Part shown: one piece after another, positions 42,842 through 51,876 of the stretch
Layout of the letters: each line of letters starts with the position of its first letter
How positions within the stretch are numbered: position 1 is the first letter of the stretch
From: Nitrospinaceae bacterium
GTDB lineage: Bacteria > Nitrospinota > Nitrospinia > Nitrospinales > VA-1
Reading direction: 5' to 3'
Assembly: GCA_029261595.1 (NCBI GenBank)
Contig: JAJDAZ010000025.1
Location: 1 to 51,896, forward strand
DNA length: 51,896 nt
Position numbers and translations under genes: made by a program
Notes under the pieces: generated by a model
What the model was told of the DNA's origin: nothing
What the model saw: only the letters and a program-made list of their open reading frames with translations
Databases searched by the model: none

Positions 42842-43570
42842 ATGGATAAATTCAAAGCAAACCTTCATTACGGGAATATATTTAAGGACGACCCCTATGT
42901 GCGGAAACGCTATGAACAATATTGCCATTATATTCTTCCAAAAATAAATGAAGGAACAAAAATCCTAGATGTCGGCGGCTATATGGGAGATATGTTTTTA
43001 CTGCTCAAACAAAACCACGACAAACAATTTACTTACCATCTGGTGGACTTCGACGACAAAGCTTTGGAAACTTCCCGGGAACGTGGGGCTCAGACTTACA
43101 AAGTACATTTGGACACAGAATCTATCGATAAACACTTTCCCGGTGAACAGTTCGATATCATTTTATGTGGCGAAGTCCTTGAACATACTCTTGACCCCCA
43201 CAGACACATTCAAAAGATAAAAGAATTATTAAAGGACGATGGAACCTGCGTTATCTCCTTACCGAATGAGAACAGTATCTTTCACCGACTCATGAGCGTT
43301 ATAGGAAGCGGAGTGGATCAGTGCGCCTTCGAATTATACAAACACCTTCATCTGCCAACAATTTCTCAAAGTAAAGATTTTGTCTCTGAATACTTCAAGG
43401 TCAAAGATATCACATACTATATTAACCCTTCTATGAAGGCATCGAGGGCCAACTGGCTAGGGAACCTATTGACCCTCTTTCCTGACACGTTTTGGTATTT
43501 TCTAGCTAACACAATGCCGGGATTGTTTGCTCGTGGCGTTGTTTTCAAATTGAGCAAGTCCGCGGGTTGA
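42842..43570 (+). CDS. Class I SAM-dependent methyltransferase
   Basis: This 242-residue protein has a Rossmann methyltransferase core: motif I ILDVGGYMGD at residues 41-50, ribose-binding acidic residues in YHLVDFDD, and FDIILCGEVLEHTLDPHRHIQKIKELLKDDGTCVISLPNEN for motifs II-III. The EVLEHTLDP pattern is typical of the Methyltransf_11/23 group (UbiE/UbiG-like) that methylates small molecules and sugars. The last third is variable and partly hydrophobic. It is 16 bp after the SPASM gene and likely in the same operon; no clear ribosome site precedes it. Confidence 0.88.
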   Translation: MDKFKANLHYGNIFKDDPYVRKRYEQYCHYILPKINEGTKILDVGGYMGDMFLLLKQNHDKQFTYHLVDFDDKALETSRERGAQTYKVHLDTESIDKHFPGEQFDIILCGEVLEHTLDPHRHIQKIKELLKDDGTCVISLPNENSIFHRLMSVIGSGVDQCAFELYKHLHLPTISQSKDFVSEYFKVKDITYYINPSMKASRANWLGNLLTLFPDTFWYFLANTMPGLFARGVVFKLSKSAG

Positions 43571-43587
43571 TTGTCAACAGGATATCA

Positions 43588-43619
43588 AAGCCATAACCCG
43601 ATGCATCCCGGTTAGGCTT
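43588..43619 (+). other. Stem-loop after methyltransferase gene
   Basis: AAGCC and TAACC (43588-43592, 43594-43598) pair with GGTTA and GGCTT (43610-43614, 43615-43619), a 10-bp stem with one bulge. No T run follows on the plus strand, so intrinsic termination is doubtful; it may protect the 3' end of the transcript. Confidence 0.35.
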
Positions 43620-43756
43620 GAAAAAATAATACAGTTATATTTCTTAAAAATTATTTTGCCTTCATTGTCATGAGGGATAGGGAAGTTTGAAAAGTTCACC
43701 CACAACCTTAAATTGACCAGCAGGGAACAAATTACTTGAGGTAACATGGTAGGTTT

Positions 43757-44548
43757 ATGCACGTAAAATCAGTAACTTTGGAACAACTTAAGAAAAGGTA
43801 TTCGCACCCTTCTATTTATTTTTTCCGCGCTATTGAACTCAATGCTATCAGGGAAGCATGCCCTGATATAGAATTTAAAAATCCAGCGTTGGATTTAGGT
43901 TGCGGCGATGGTTTTATCGCTTCTACACTTTTTGATGAAAGGTTTGATTTCGGCCTGGATAATGGGGAGGCAAAAGATGTCGAAACAGCAATTCATGCCA
44001 AACGGTATGGTAATGTTCTTATTGAAAGTGCTGAAAAAATCTCCTTGCCAGATGAAAACCTAGAGTTTACGTTCAGCAACTGCGTGCTGGAACATATTCC
44101 TCCAATCGACCCTGTATTTTCAGAAGTGGGTCGAGTTCTAAAAAAAGGAGGGAAGTTTCTTTTTACTGTCCCAAGCCCCAATTATGGGGACTATCTGTAT
44201 CTTACAAATATTTTAAAATCAGTCGGCATGAGGTTTTTATCACAAAGCTACGCAAATAAGCGAAATCAATTGCTCAACCATTATCATTGCTATGACCACG
44301 AGGAATGGCGAGTCCGGCTTAAGAGATATGGAATGAAAATGATTTTATATCGTTACTACTTGTCGAAGAAAGCATTAATGTTATGGGATAAGATGGCCCT
44401 TCAATGCTTTTTGGGCAGGTCAATTAATGGAAATTTTGAAAATTTTGTAGGTCGACGATACGCAAGGTTGATCGAATGTCTTGTTTCAAATGACAGGGTT
44501 TCGGACGACCAAGGAGCGTGCGTCTTAATCTATGCAGAAAAGATGTAG
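43757..44548 (+). CDS. Class I SAM-dependent methyltransferase
   Basis: The 263-residue protein shows motif I ALDLGCGDGF (residues 44-53), the acidic motif FGLDNGEAKD, and FTFSNCVLEHIPPIDPVFSEVGRVLKKGGKFLFTVPSPNY, matching Methyltransf_11 enzymes. It may methylate a sugar hydroxyl or a lipid head. The C-terminal 100 residues are basic and without recognised domain. It is separated from the previous methyltransferase by 186 bp, with TAGG 3 nt before the ATG, so it may have its own promoter. The two methyltransferases share the core but little else and are not recent duplicates. Confidence 0.88.
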   Translation: MHVKSVTLEQLKKRYSHPSIYFFRAIELNAIREACPDIEFKNPALDLGCGDGFIASTLFDERFDFGLDNGEAKDVETAIHAKRYGNVLIESAEKISLPDENLEFTFSNCVLEHIPPIDPVFSEVGRVLKKGGKFLFTVPSPNYGDYLYLTNILKSVGMRFLSQSYANKRNQLLNHYHCYDHEEWRVRLKRYGMKMILYRYYLSKKALMLWDKMALQCFLGRSINGNFENFVGRRYARLIECLVSNDRVSDDQGACVLIYAEKM

Positions 44549-44801
44549 GTCTAATGTGCTCTAATATTTTTTTTTACTAACAAGAAATCTGAAATCATGC
44601 GAACGATTTAAATTCATAGCAAATCTTTGACACTTTTATAAAGTATGACCGGTTTATTTAGCATTTCTTCAAAATATCTCAAACTGATCATTAGTGGACA
44701 ATTATATTTTATATATTCCATTTTATCCAAGAAGGAAATAACGCCCTTACAAAAGCAATTGTTTTTACCATTTGCAGATGCAAAGACGAAAAGGGGAAAT
44801 A

Positions 44802-46277
44802 ATGAACGTACTACTTTGCAATCCAAAAGAAAAAAGCATGTTTGGTGATGATATCGATCTGCCTGATGGCATTGGAGGCTCATCAGGGCATCCAAATATG
44901 GGCTTGGCTGCTCTTTCATCCTATTTGAAACAAAAGGGATTCCAGGTTCAATGCTACGACCATCAAATTGAAAACAGCCTGTTAAAATTAAATGAAATCA
45001 TAAAGAATTTTAAACCGGATTTAATCGGCCTTACTTCTTTCAGTTATTCATACATCCATGCAATTGATTTAGTTGATGCTATAAAATCTTTTACCGATGT
45101 TCCAGTGGTGATTGGTGGACCTCATGTCTCGGCAACCAAGGGTGAAGTTTTTGAAAACTCCAAAGTTGATTTTGCTATTAAAGGGGAGGGGGAACACACT
45201 TTCGAGGAATTTCTGAATGAGATTCAAAAACCCGAGCCAAATTTTGCTGGGATTCAAGGATTGTTTTGGCGCAATAATAATGGTGAGATCGTTGAAAATT
45301 GTAGTCGACCCTTTATATATGATCTCGATCCATTTCCCTATCCAGACTTTGATGCTTTCCCTATGGAAAAGTACGCTTGCTATCAGTCGCGATCCTTGCC
45401 CATAATCAGCTCTAGAGGATGCCCTTACGCTTGTACATTTTGCTCTGTAATTTTAACTCAAGGTCGTAATTTTAGAAAAAGATCGCCTGAGGACTTTGTG
45501 GATGAAATGGAATATTGGCATAAAAGGGGTTGGGAAAGATTTGAAATTGATGATGACTGTTATTCGTGCGATATGAAGAGAGCTATTAAAATATCTGAAG
45601 AGATAATAAAGCGTGGGCTAAAAATCAAATATGATATTTATAACGGAATCAGAGTCGATCGGGTTTCACCGGAGTTGCTACAATCATTAAGAGACTCAGG
45701 GTGTTCACTGGTTTCTTTTGGCTTAGAGTCAGCAAATCTTAAAATATTAAGGAATATTAAAAAGAGTATTAAAAGTCTTGATCAGGTAACAGATGCCGTT
45801 AAATGGGCAAAAGATGCCGGGTTAAAAACATCAGTAAATTTTATTATAGGCCACCAGGGTGAGACAATGGAAACGGCAAGAGAGTCGTTAGAGTTCGCCA
45901 GGAGCTTGGAAGCTGATTTTGTGAATTTCTATAACCTGGTTCCTTACCCGGGAACAGAAACATATGAATGGGTTAAAAAGAACGCCCGGATGTTGGTTCC
46001 CGAAGAAGATTATTTGCGCCATATATCCTACCGTGATAATGAGCCCATTTTTGAAACGGATGAATTTACTGCCAGTGAAAGAAGGCAAGTTATTAAAGAA
46101 GGATTTCAACTCTATGAACAAAAAGTTCTAAAGTTTAGGTTGGGTAAGGTACTGGGGTATCTGGCATATTTTCCTCTCCGGATCGCACCTCTGGGGAAAT
46201 GGTTGAAAAAGGCAATGAATCAGCAAGGTATTGTTCGCAGATCATTTATTTTGCTTTCCCAGAAATCCAGGAGTTAA
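44802..46277 (+). CDS. B12-binding-domain radical SAM protein
   Basis: From ATG 44802 (AGGGG 6 nt upstream) the protein has 491 residues. The N-terminal domain reads MNVLLCNPKE, MGLAALSSYLKQKGFQVQCYD, DLIGLTSFSYSY, VVIGGPHVSATKGEVFE and AIKGEGEHTFEEFL, as in cobalamin-binding radical SAM proteins. C207-PYA-C211-TF-C214 binds the 4Fe-4S cluster, followed by FEIDDDCYSCD, VSFGLESANLKILRNI and FIIGHQGETMETA. The C-terminus is basic and possibly membrane-associated. Substrate unknown. It is the third B12-type protein in 13 kb. Confidence 0.88.
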   Translation: MNVLLCNPKEKSMFGDDIDLPDGIGGSSGHPNMGLAALSSYLKQKGFQVQCYDHQIENSLLKLNEIIKNFKPDLIGLTSFSYSYIHAIDLVDAIKSFTDVPVVIGGPHVSATKGEVFENSKVDFAIKGEGEHTFEEFLNEIQKPEPNFAGIQGLFWRNNNGEIVENCSRPFIYDLDPFPYPDFDAFPMEKYACYQSRSLPIISSRGCPYACTFCSVILTQGRNFRKRSPEDFVDEMEYWHKRGWERFEIDDDCYSCDMKRAIKISEEIIKRGLKIKYDIYNGIRVDRVSPELLQSLRDSGCSLVSFGLESANLKILRNIKKSIKSLDQVTDAVKWAKDAGLKTSVNFIIGHQGETMETARESLEFARSLEADFVNFYNLVPYPGTETYEWVKKNARMLVPEEDYLRHISYRDNEPIFETDEFTASERRQVIKEGFQLYEQKVLKFRLGKVLGYLAYFPLRIAPLGKWLKKAMNQQGIVRRSFILLSQKSRS

Positions 46278-46632
46278 ACTGGATTGAATATTTTTTAAGC
46301 CTTTTGAATACAGCTATTTTGCCTTTTTTGGATTTTTTTACTCAACTATATATTTTTATGAGCTGAAATTTGAAATAACCTCTACTCAATGTAGCGGCTG
46401 AGAAATTTCCCAATTTCATCCTTCTTTTAATTATTTAATAACCCTCCTCCCTCAAACGCCGAAGAACCTATTTTGATTTGATGTTAGGACGCTTTTATCG
46501 ACTAGCTAACCCTTTTAGTGTTTTTGTTTCCTTAATTTCTAGGGGAACATCAAGCTTCTTTGCAATCTCATCATTATACCTTTCGCTCCAAGACTTTGAA
46601 AGTTTCATTCCCATTTCCCAAAGGCAACTGAG
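46278..46632. other. Intergenic region with a small minus-strand frame
   Basis: This 355-bp gap separates a radical SAM gene from a large membrane-protein gene. T-rich runs (46290-46350) follow the radical SAM gene without a clear hairpin. The right end holds a 39-codon minus-strand frame described separately. Otherwise nothing is supported. Confidence 0.4.
46495..46614 (-). CDS. Possible small protein or gene fragment (39 aa)
   Basis: An ATG-initiated minus-strand frame encodes 39 residues of protein-like, charged composition (MKLSKSWSERYNDEIAKKLD is its core). A weak GGGA precedes the second ATG at 46608. I do not recognise a family. It lies head-to-head with the membrane-protein gene at 46633. 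It could be a real small gene, a gene remnant, or chance. Confidence 0.25.
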   Translation of the reverse strand: MGMKLSKSWSERYNDEIAKKLDVPLEIKETKTLKGLASR

Positions 46633-49083
46633 ATGAACTTAATTGCCAGATTCATTTTATTTCTAGTTGTCTTTTTATTAGCAAATAGATACTGGTTCTT
46701 CGAGCAGGACATTTTAATCGGACATAACTGGGATTTTACTTTTCCCGGAACCGATTTTTTAGCCAGCCGAGTAGGGGATTTGAGCAATTACGCATGGCAT
46801 GGTTTCTATGGCAAAACAGGATTATTACAGTCTCATTTATTGCAAAACAATTTTTTCTCCTTTTTGAATTCTATCCTGGGTGTGTCCTGGGCAATCAAGA
46901 CCCTGTATTTTTTGGCAGTATTTGCCGCTTTTGAAAATTTTCAGCTACTTTTAGGATGGTTGACAAAAAAACGCACCATTACCACTGTGCTTGCAGCTTT
47001 AACCTATGCTTTATCTCCCTATTTTTTCAGCACCGTGATTGCAGGTAGTTGGTATGGCTGGTTATCGTATGCATTTGCTCCCCTGTATTTTTATTCGTTT
47101 ATTAGAAGCGTTTTAGAAAAAGACAAGAAAAACATTTTACTTCTGGTTTTTTCATCAATCTTCCTTCTTGGTTTCTTACAGTATTTTACCATCATCAACA
47201 TGATGGTTATCTTCTACCTCGGTTATTGCGTATTCCAGAAAAAAATCCCGTTACGGCTCTTAACTCTGCGATATGCGAGTTTGACGTTGCTTCTCCTCCT
47301 GCTTAACTCCTACTGGTTGACACCGTTTGCTTTTAATTTTCTTGATTTCACCAGCGAAGTTATCGGCAATGAATCTTTAGTCGGAGAATTTCAGGCTGCC
47401 CGGAATTCCCGTCAATCAGTTCTCAATATTTTTGCTCTGACGGGTTTTTTGGATAGGAACCTTTATTATTATTCTCTGACTCTTCCTTCAAAAATAGCCT
47501 TCTTTACCTCAATTTCATGTCTTTGGGCAATTATTATATTCCCATTTTTTAAAACAAAAAATCACCTGTTTAAGAAACTCCTCTTTTTTCTAGTCATTTA
47601 CGTCTCTTTCATTTTGTTGGTCAAAGGCGGCAACCCTCCTTTCGGAGAATTGACCATGTGGATATACAATCATTTTGTAATTATGAAAATGTTTAGGAGC
47701 CCGCAAAATCTTTTCATGGCCATCGCCTTTCTTTTTCCAGTTCTCTTGGGGTTGGCGGGCTCGATTGTTTTTGAAGACCCAACTCCTCGAAATACATTTT
47801 GGTTAGGCTTGATGACTGCTGGGCTGATGATCGGTTGGTTTCAATACGGTGATATTGGGCATAAAATATTGTATGAGAAAAAACGCGATCATATAGATTT
47901 TTATAAATTGGACCCCGAAATGGCCCAGATTTATAAAAATAATGAGAAAAGGCAGTTGGTTCATAGTGAATTTTTCATTCCCAATGCTTTTTCACCTTTT
48001 TATAAAGAGACCGCCTATCAAAATCAAGGACAGGGTGCGGTACCTGAACTGATGCATATAAAAAATCCATCTGTTTTTATTGAAAATTTAGAAAATAAAA
48101 CTTTAATTGATTTTCAGAATAAAATCCCGAAAGATTTTGTCGCACTGAATAATATCCGGTACATCACTTACAGGACGGACTTCAAACACAATTTTTGGAA
48201 ACCGCCTCCGGGTTATTATCAAAATGTAAAATATAATTTGGGTGAACACCTAGAAAAGACTTTTGAAGGAAAACTACATGAAACCTATATAGTCAATGAT
48301 GAAATTTTCTTACCCATATTTTACAATTGTCACAAGGTCACAATATTTCGGGAGGACAGTTCTGACCGGTCATTAGACGGGAATATTCATCCTTGCACCC
48401 TTCAAAATATAGAAAAGAGCACCGTTGCTTTAATAGCAAGCAAAAGCAACTTAGATAAACCACCATTAATTGAGTTTAAAAAAATCTCTCCAACCAAGTA
48501 TCGAGTTATATTGAAAAATGTAGAAGGCGAAAATGTGAGCTTATTACGATTTGCGCAAAAGTATGACCGCAATTGGAAAATTTATCCAAGCAAGAATATG
48601 AGTGCTTTAGACAAAAATTGTTTTGAGCCTGTGACTGAGAAGAGATACCCTATTACAGAAGTTGATTTTACAGACCAGGCTACTCTCTCGGAATTAAATA
48701 ACTTTCAATCCAATTACTGCTTGGGTGGGATTAAGGCAACCGGTCAGATAGAGTTTGTATCAAAAAATTTTAAAAACAGTATTCAGAACAACAACTCCCC
48801 TGATGGCGGATTATTTGAGACTTTTTTTAATGATCCATTGCCAGAAATTTTCCATACCCCTACTCTCTCCGCCCCAAATAAATTCAATGGTTGGCTGATA
48901 GATATCCCTCATATAAGGTCGAACTTCCCCGACGCGATGACGAAAAATAAAAATGGTACCTTTGATGTAGAGTTAGTGATTGAGTTTAGCCTACAACGTA
49001 TGTTTCTTATAGGATCGTTCATTAGTGGATTCGGAATAATATCTTTATTTTTTTGGTTTTTTGCGCTAAAGAGGAAGAATTAA
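46633..49083 (+). CDS. Large GT-C-like membrane protein (AftD/YfhO-like layout)
   Basis: The 816-residue protein has about 11-12 membrane helices in its first 430 residues and a large extracytoplasmic domain (about 430-790), then one last helix near the C-terminus (about 793-811). The MKMFRSPQNLFMAIAFLFPVLLGLAG segment resembles that of bacterial DUF3367/AftD and YfhO-type proteins, which are GT-C enzymes or glucosyl-modification proteins using polyprenyl-P-sugars. The acidic residue in the first loop (GHNWDF) is in the place of the GT-C catalytic motif. Function as a glycosyltransferase is inferred. AAAGG lies 8 nt before the ATG. The gene is strongly AT-rich. Confidence 0.7.
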   Translation: MNLIARFILFLVVFLLANRYWFFEQDILIGHNWDFTFPGTDFLASRVGDLSNYAWHGFYGKTGLLQSHLLQNNFFSFLNSILGVSWAIKTLYFLAVFAAFENFQLLLGWLTKKRTITTVLAALTYALSPYFFSTVIAGSWYGWLSYAFAPLYFYSFIRSVLEKDKKNILLLVFSSIFLLGFLQYFTIINMMVIFYLGYCVFQKKIPLRLLTLRYASLTLLLLLLNSYWLTPFAFNFLDFTSEVIGNESLVGEFQAARNSRQSVLNIFALTGFLDRNLYYYSLTLPSKIAFFTSISCLWAIIIFPFFKTKNHLFKKLLFFLVIYVSFILLVKGGNPPFGELTMWIYNHFVIMKMFRSPQNLFMAIAFLFPVLLGLAGSIVFEDPTPRNTFWLGLMTAGLMIGWFQYGDIGHKILYEKKRDHIDFYKLDPEMAQIYKNNEKRQLVHSEFFIPNAFSPFYKETAYQNQGQGAVPELMHIKNPSVFIENLENKTLIDFQNKIPKDFVALNNIRYITYRTDFKHNFWKPPPGYYQNVKYNLGEHLEKTFEGKLHETYIVNDEIFLPIFYNCHKVTIFREDSSDRSLDGNIHPCTLQNIEKSTVALIASKSNLDKPPLIEFKKISPTKYRVILKNVEGENVSLLRFAQKYDRNWKIYPSKNMSALDKNCFEPVTEKRYPITEVDFTDQATLSELNNFQSNYCLGGIKATGQIEFVSKNFKNSIQNNNSPDGGLFETFFNDPLPEIFHTPTLSAPNKFNGWLIDIPHIRSNFPDAMTKNKNGTFDVELVIEFSLQRMFLIGSFISGFGIISLFFWFFALKRKN

Positions 49084-49134
49084 CAGGGATGTTAAGCTTT
49101 AATTAAAAAGGATTTAATTCTAACCTGGAGTGCT

Positions 49135-50697
49135 TTGTTTTTGACCAAACCCACCTCTCTAGCCAATAACATTAACCTTGCAAGAGGATTGTTTGTATTA
49201 TTTGGGTGTGTTCTTGCAGGGCTATCAGTCACTAAGTATTATTCTCTACATTCTTCAGGATTCGACCTCGGACTATTTATTTGGAACATATCTAATGTAA
49301 TTCATGAGAAGGGTCGGCTGTTTTTTGGCCACTCCCAGCCTCTCATGATTGTCTACTCATCTATTTATAATATCTTACCAGATACACTGGGCCCACCAGC
49401 CCTGTTAACATTGCAGGCATTTACCTTAGCTCTACCCATTCTTTGGATTTGGCCGACATTTGGCGCCTTACCAACCTTTGCTTATATTTTGAATTTTGGA
49501 GTTTGGTACAACGCTTTATTTGATTTCCATTTTGATCATTTAGCTATCCCAATTTTGTTCGTGTTTTTTTTGTCTACCGAACGTGACCGGCACTATAAAG
49601 CTGTTTTTGCCGGACTATTTCTGCTTTTGATTAAGGAGCCGTTTGCATTGCAGACCGCGGCATGTGGACTGTATTTGCTTTTTATAAAAAGATGGGTCGG
49701 TTCGGGTATTTTTTTATTGGTAACGGGCCTCGTCTACTTCTTTTTCTCCGTTAAATTCCTCATCCCCTATCCTAACCTGGGAGAACCTGGAGGGTTCAGT
49801 TCCTCTGCGTTTTCCTGGCTGGGAAGCAACATTATTGAAATGATCCTTTTCATTCTGTCTCACCCACTACAAATTTTATCGGAAATAATACTCAACCCAG
49901 GAAAAAGGTATTACCTTTTCGTGGTTTTTGGAGCAATCGCCTTTGTGGGTCTTTTACGGCCAGCTCCTTTAATTGTTGCCCTACCCATTATGAGTATTGC
50001 TTTGCTTTCAAAAACAGATAATTTTTCCGGTGTGACCTTTCATTATACAGCCGGCCTGATCGCGCCCTTAATTCTCTCTTTTTCCAAAGGACTACCTGTT
50101 GCCCAAAGCATTTGGGACAAATTTAAATTTCCCCGAAACTTGCTCCCCATTCTTATTATGGGGGGTATCCTATTTGTTCACATAAGGCATTCACCTTCTC
50201 CCATTTCCCGCATTTTTTGGGATAAAGAATCTTGGCATTATAGCTATAAAACTTATATGCCCACGAAAAGGGACGAAATGATCCGGGACGCCATTGAACT
50301 ATATCTTCCTATAAATAAAGAGGTTGTTGTAACAGCCCAAAATACTGTTAATTTGGGAAAAGTAGCGCACCGCCATAATTATTTAATTTTCCCATTGGGC
50401 GTGTTGAAAGCTACGGAATTACCTGATTGGTCCAAATTAGGTTTTAGACATTTTTGGGATTTTGTTCAAGACGCTTCGGAACATTTTGCTCCAAGGGTGA
50501 ATGTCCTCGCTGAGTATGTAATTCTGGATCTTAAACGACCTTGGTTTTTAATGGATCAAGGCTGTATCTGGTCTGATGGAAAATGTAAAAATAATCAAGA
50601 ATTTGAAAAAAAGTTTCTCGATCTTGTGGAGCAATCTAGAAAATTATTTAGCACCGTGTTTGAGGAAGATGCGTTTATAATTCTTAAACGGAGATAA
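49135..50697 (+). CDS. DUF2079 polytopic membrane protein
   Basis: The 520-residue protein has about 10 membrane helices and DUF2079 features: HSSGFDLGLFIWNISNV in the first outer loop, FDFHFDHLAIPILFVFF, and KEPFALQTAACGLYLLF. DUF2079 proteins have GT-C-like topology and occur in polysaccharide and archaeal surface-glycan loci, but no reaction is established. A soluble C-terminal region (about residues 375-520) contains CIWSDGKCKN. TTG starts at 49135 or 49141 are both possible; GGAG lies 4 nt before the first. It follows the AftD-like gene by 51 bp. Confidence 0.78.
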   Translation: MFLTKPTSLANNINLARGLFVLFGCVLAGLSVTKYYSLHSSGFDLGLFIWNISNVIHEKGRLFFGHSQPLMIVYSSIYNILPDTLGPPALLTLQAFTLALPILWIWPTFGALPTFAYILNFGVWYNALFDFHFDHLAIPILFVFFLSTERDRHYKAVFAGLFLLLIKEPFALQTAACGLYLLFIKRWVGSGIFLLVTGLVYFFFSVKFLIPYPNLGEPGGFSSSAFSWLGSNIIEMILFILSHPLQILSEIILNPGKRYYLFVVFGAIAFVGLLRPAPLIVALPIMSIALLSKTDNFSGVTFHYTAGLIAPLILSFSKGLPVAQSIWDKFKFPRNLLPILIMGGILFVHIRHSPSPISRIFWDKESWHYSYKTYMPTKRDEMIRDAIELYLPINKEVVVTAQNTVNLGKVAHRHNYLIFPLGVLKATELPDWSKLGFRHFWDFVQDASEHFAPRVNVLAEYVILDLKRPWFLMDQGCIWSDGKCKNNQEFEKKFLDLVEQSRKLFSTVFEEDAFIILKRR

Positions 50698-50773
50698 AGC
50701 GGCCGCATTCCAATCGGTGAGATAAATTCTATCCATTATCAGCAAATATAAAAATAGTTAAACAACTGAATAA

Positions 50774-51772
50774 ATGAATAATAATTGCCAAGAAAACCCA
50801 ACTCAACCAACTGATAACCCGGAGTATTCAGTTGTCATTCCGGTTTATAATGAAGAACAAGTATTGCCTCTTTTCACTTCCAACCTCATATCTGCTATGG
50901 ACGGTCTCAGAAAGGGTTATGAGTTAGTATTTGTAGATGATGGAAGTACTGACAAAACCTGGCAAATATTGAATGAATTATCAAAATCTAATCCCAATAT
51001 AATTGCCTATCGATTGAGCCGCAATTTTGGCCATCAAAAGGCGATATATGCCGGATTGCAACATGCCAAGGGTCGAACCGTGGGGATCATTGATGGGGAC
51101 GGGCAGGACCCGGTCGAAGTATTGGTGGATATGTTTAATTGTATAGAACCGAATTATGATGTTATTTTTGGAGTCCGTAAAAAACGTAAAGAAGGACCTT
51201 TCAAACGATTTTGCTATTTTTTATTTTACAGATTCCTAAATCGAATAACTAAAATTGATATCCCTCTGGATAGCGGAGACTTCTCGGTTATGGACCGTGA
51301 AGTGGTCCAATTTATTATAAATGTAAATGATCCCAATCCCTTCATCCGAGGTTTAAGAAGCTGGTACGGGGGCAAGCAAAAAGCTTATGAATATGAGCGC
51401 GACGCTCGCCAGGGGGGGGAATCCAAGTATTCCTTTCTTCAACTTCTCGATTTGGCCATTAATGGAGTCACATCATGTTCTAAATGGCCATTGCGTTTTG
51501 CCGTTTATCTGGGGGGAGGAGTTTCATTAGCCACTCTCTTGTATTCAATGATTACAGTTCTGCTAAAAATATTCTTTGATTATCCAAGTGATAATTTCAG
51601 TATAGGATGGACTTCCCTGATCGCAATAATAGGATTGGTTGGAGGAATGAATATATTTCTAATTGGTGTTATTGGCGAGTATCTTTCTCACGTTTTTGAT
51701 GCGACAATGAAACATCCGACATTTATTATCAAAGAATCAACAGTTTCGAAAAATAATAAATTGGATAAGTAA
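50774..51772 (+). CDS. Polyprenyl-phosphate glycosyltransferase, GtrB-like GT2 with two membrane helices
   Basis: This 332-residue protein parallels that at 31203: SVVIPVYNEEQVLPLFTSNL, FVDDGSTDKTWQ, RLSRNFGHQKAIYAGLQHA and the DxD-type IDGDGQDPVEVL, then two C-terminal helices (about residues 238-262 and 280-305) and a short tail. GtrB-type enzymes load a sugar onto undecaprenyl phosphate for use by GT-C proteins, which fits the two membrane proteins just upstream. The two copies share motifs but are diverged, so they probably handle different sugars. The ATG has no strong ribosome site. It is the last complete gene in the window. Confidence 0.9.
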   Translation: MNNNCQENPTQPTDNPEYSVVIPVYNEEQVLPLFTSNLISAMDGLRKGYELVFVDDGSTDKTWQILNELSKSNPNIIAYRLSRNFGHQKAIYAGLQHAKGRTVGIIDGDGQDPVEVLVDMFNCIEPNYDVIFGVRKKRKEGPFKRFCYFLFYRFLNRITKIDIPLDSGDFSVMDREVVQFIINVNDPNPFIRGLRSWYGGKQKAYEYERDARQGGESKYSFLQLLDLAINGVTSCSKWPLRFAVYLGGGVSLATLLYSMITVLLKIFFDYPSDNFSIGWTSLIAIIGLVGGMNIFLIGVIGEYLSHVFDATMKHPTFIIKESTVSKNNKLDK

Positions 51773-51810
51773 GGAAAAGCGTTTACAGGTTTAGACTCAG
51801 TGGAATGAAA

Positions 51811-51876
51811 GAGTCATGGTTTCTCGGTTAAGATAAGTTGTCGAATCTTAATCATTAAAGGAGAAACCAATGACTC
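51811..51876 (+). promoter_or_regulatory. Nested inverted repeat covering ribosome site and start codon of next gene
   Basis: GAGTCATGGTTTCTC (51811-51825) pairs with GAGAAACCAATGACTC (51861-51876) with one extra base. Inside it TTAAGAT (51828-51834) pairs with ATCTTAA (51845-51851) around a 10-nt loop. The right arm includes the end of the AGGAG ribosome site and the ATG, so an RNA reading through from upstream would fold them away. Such structures are known to limit transposase synthesis in several insertion sequences. Confidence 0.6.

Noticed and set aside
41773..43570. RiPP (modified peptide) cluster around the SPASM radical SAM gene
   Set aside because: No short precursor-peptide frame with a ribosome site was found beside the SPASM gene, and no RRE, peptidase or exporter genes; the neighbours are glycan genes.
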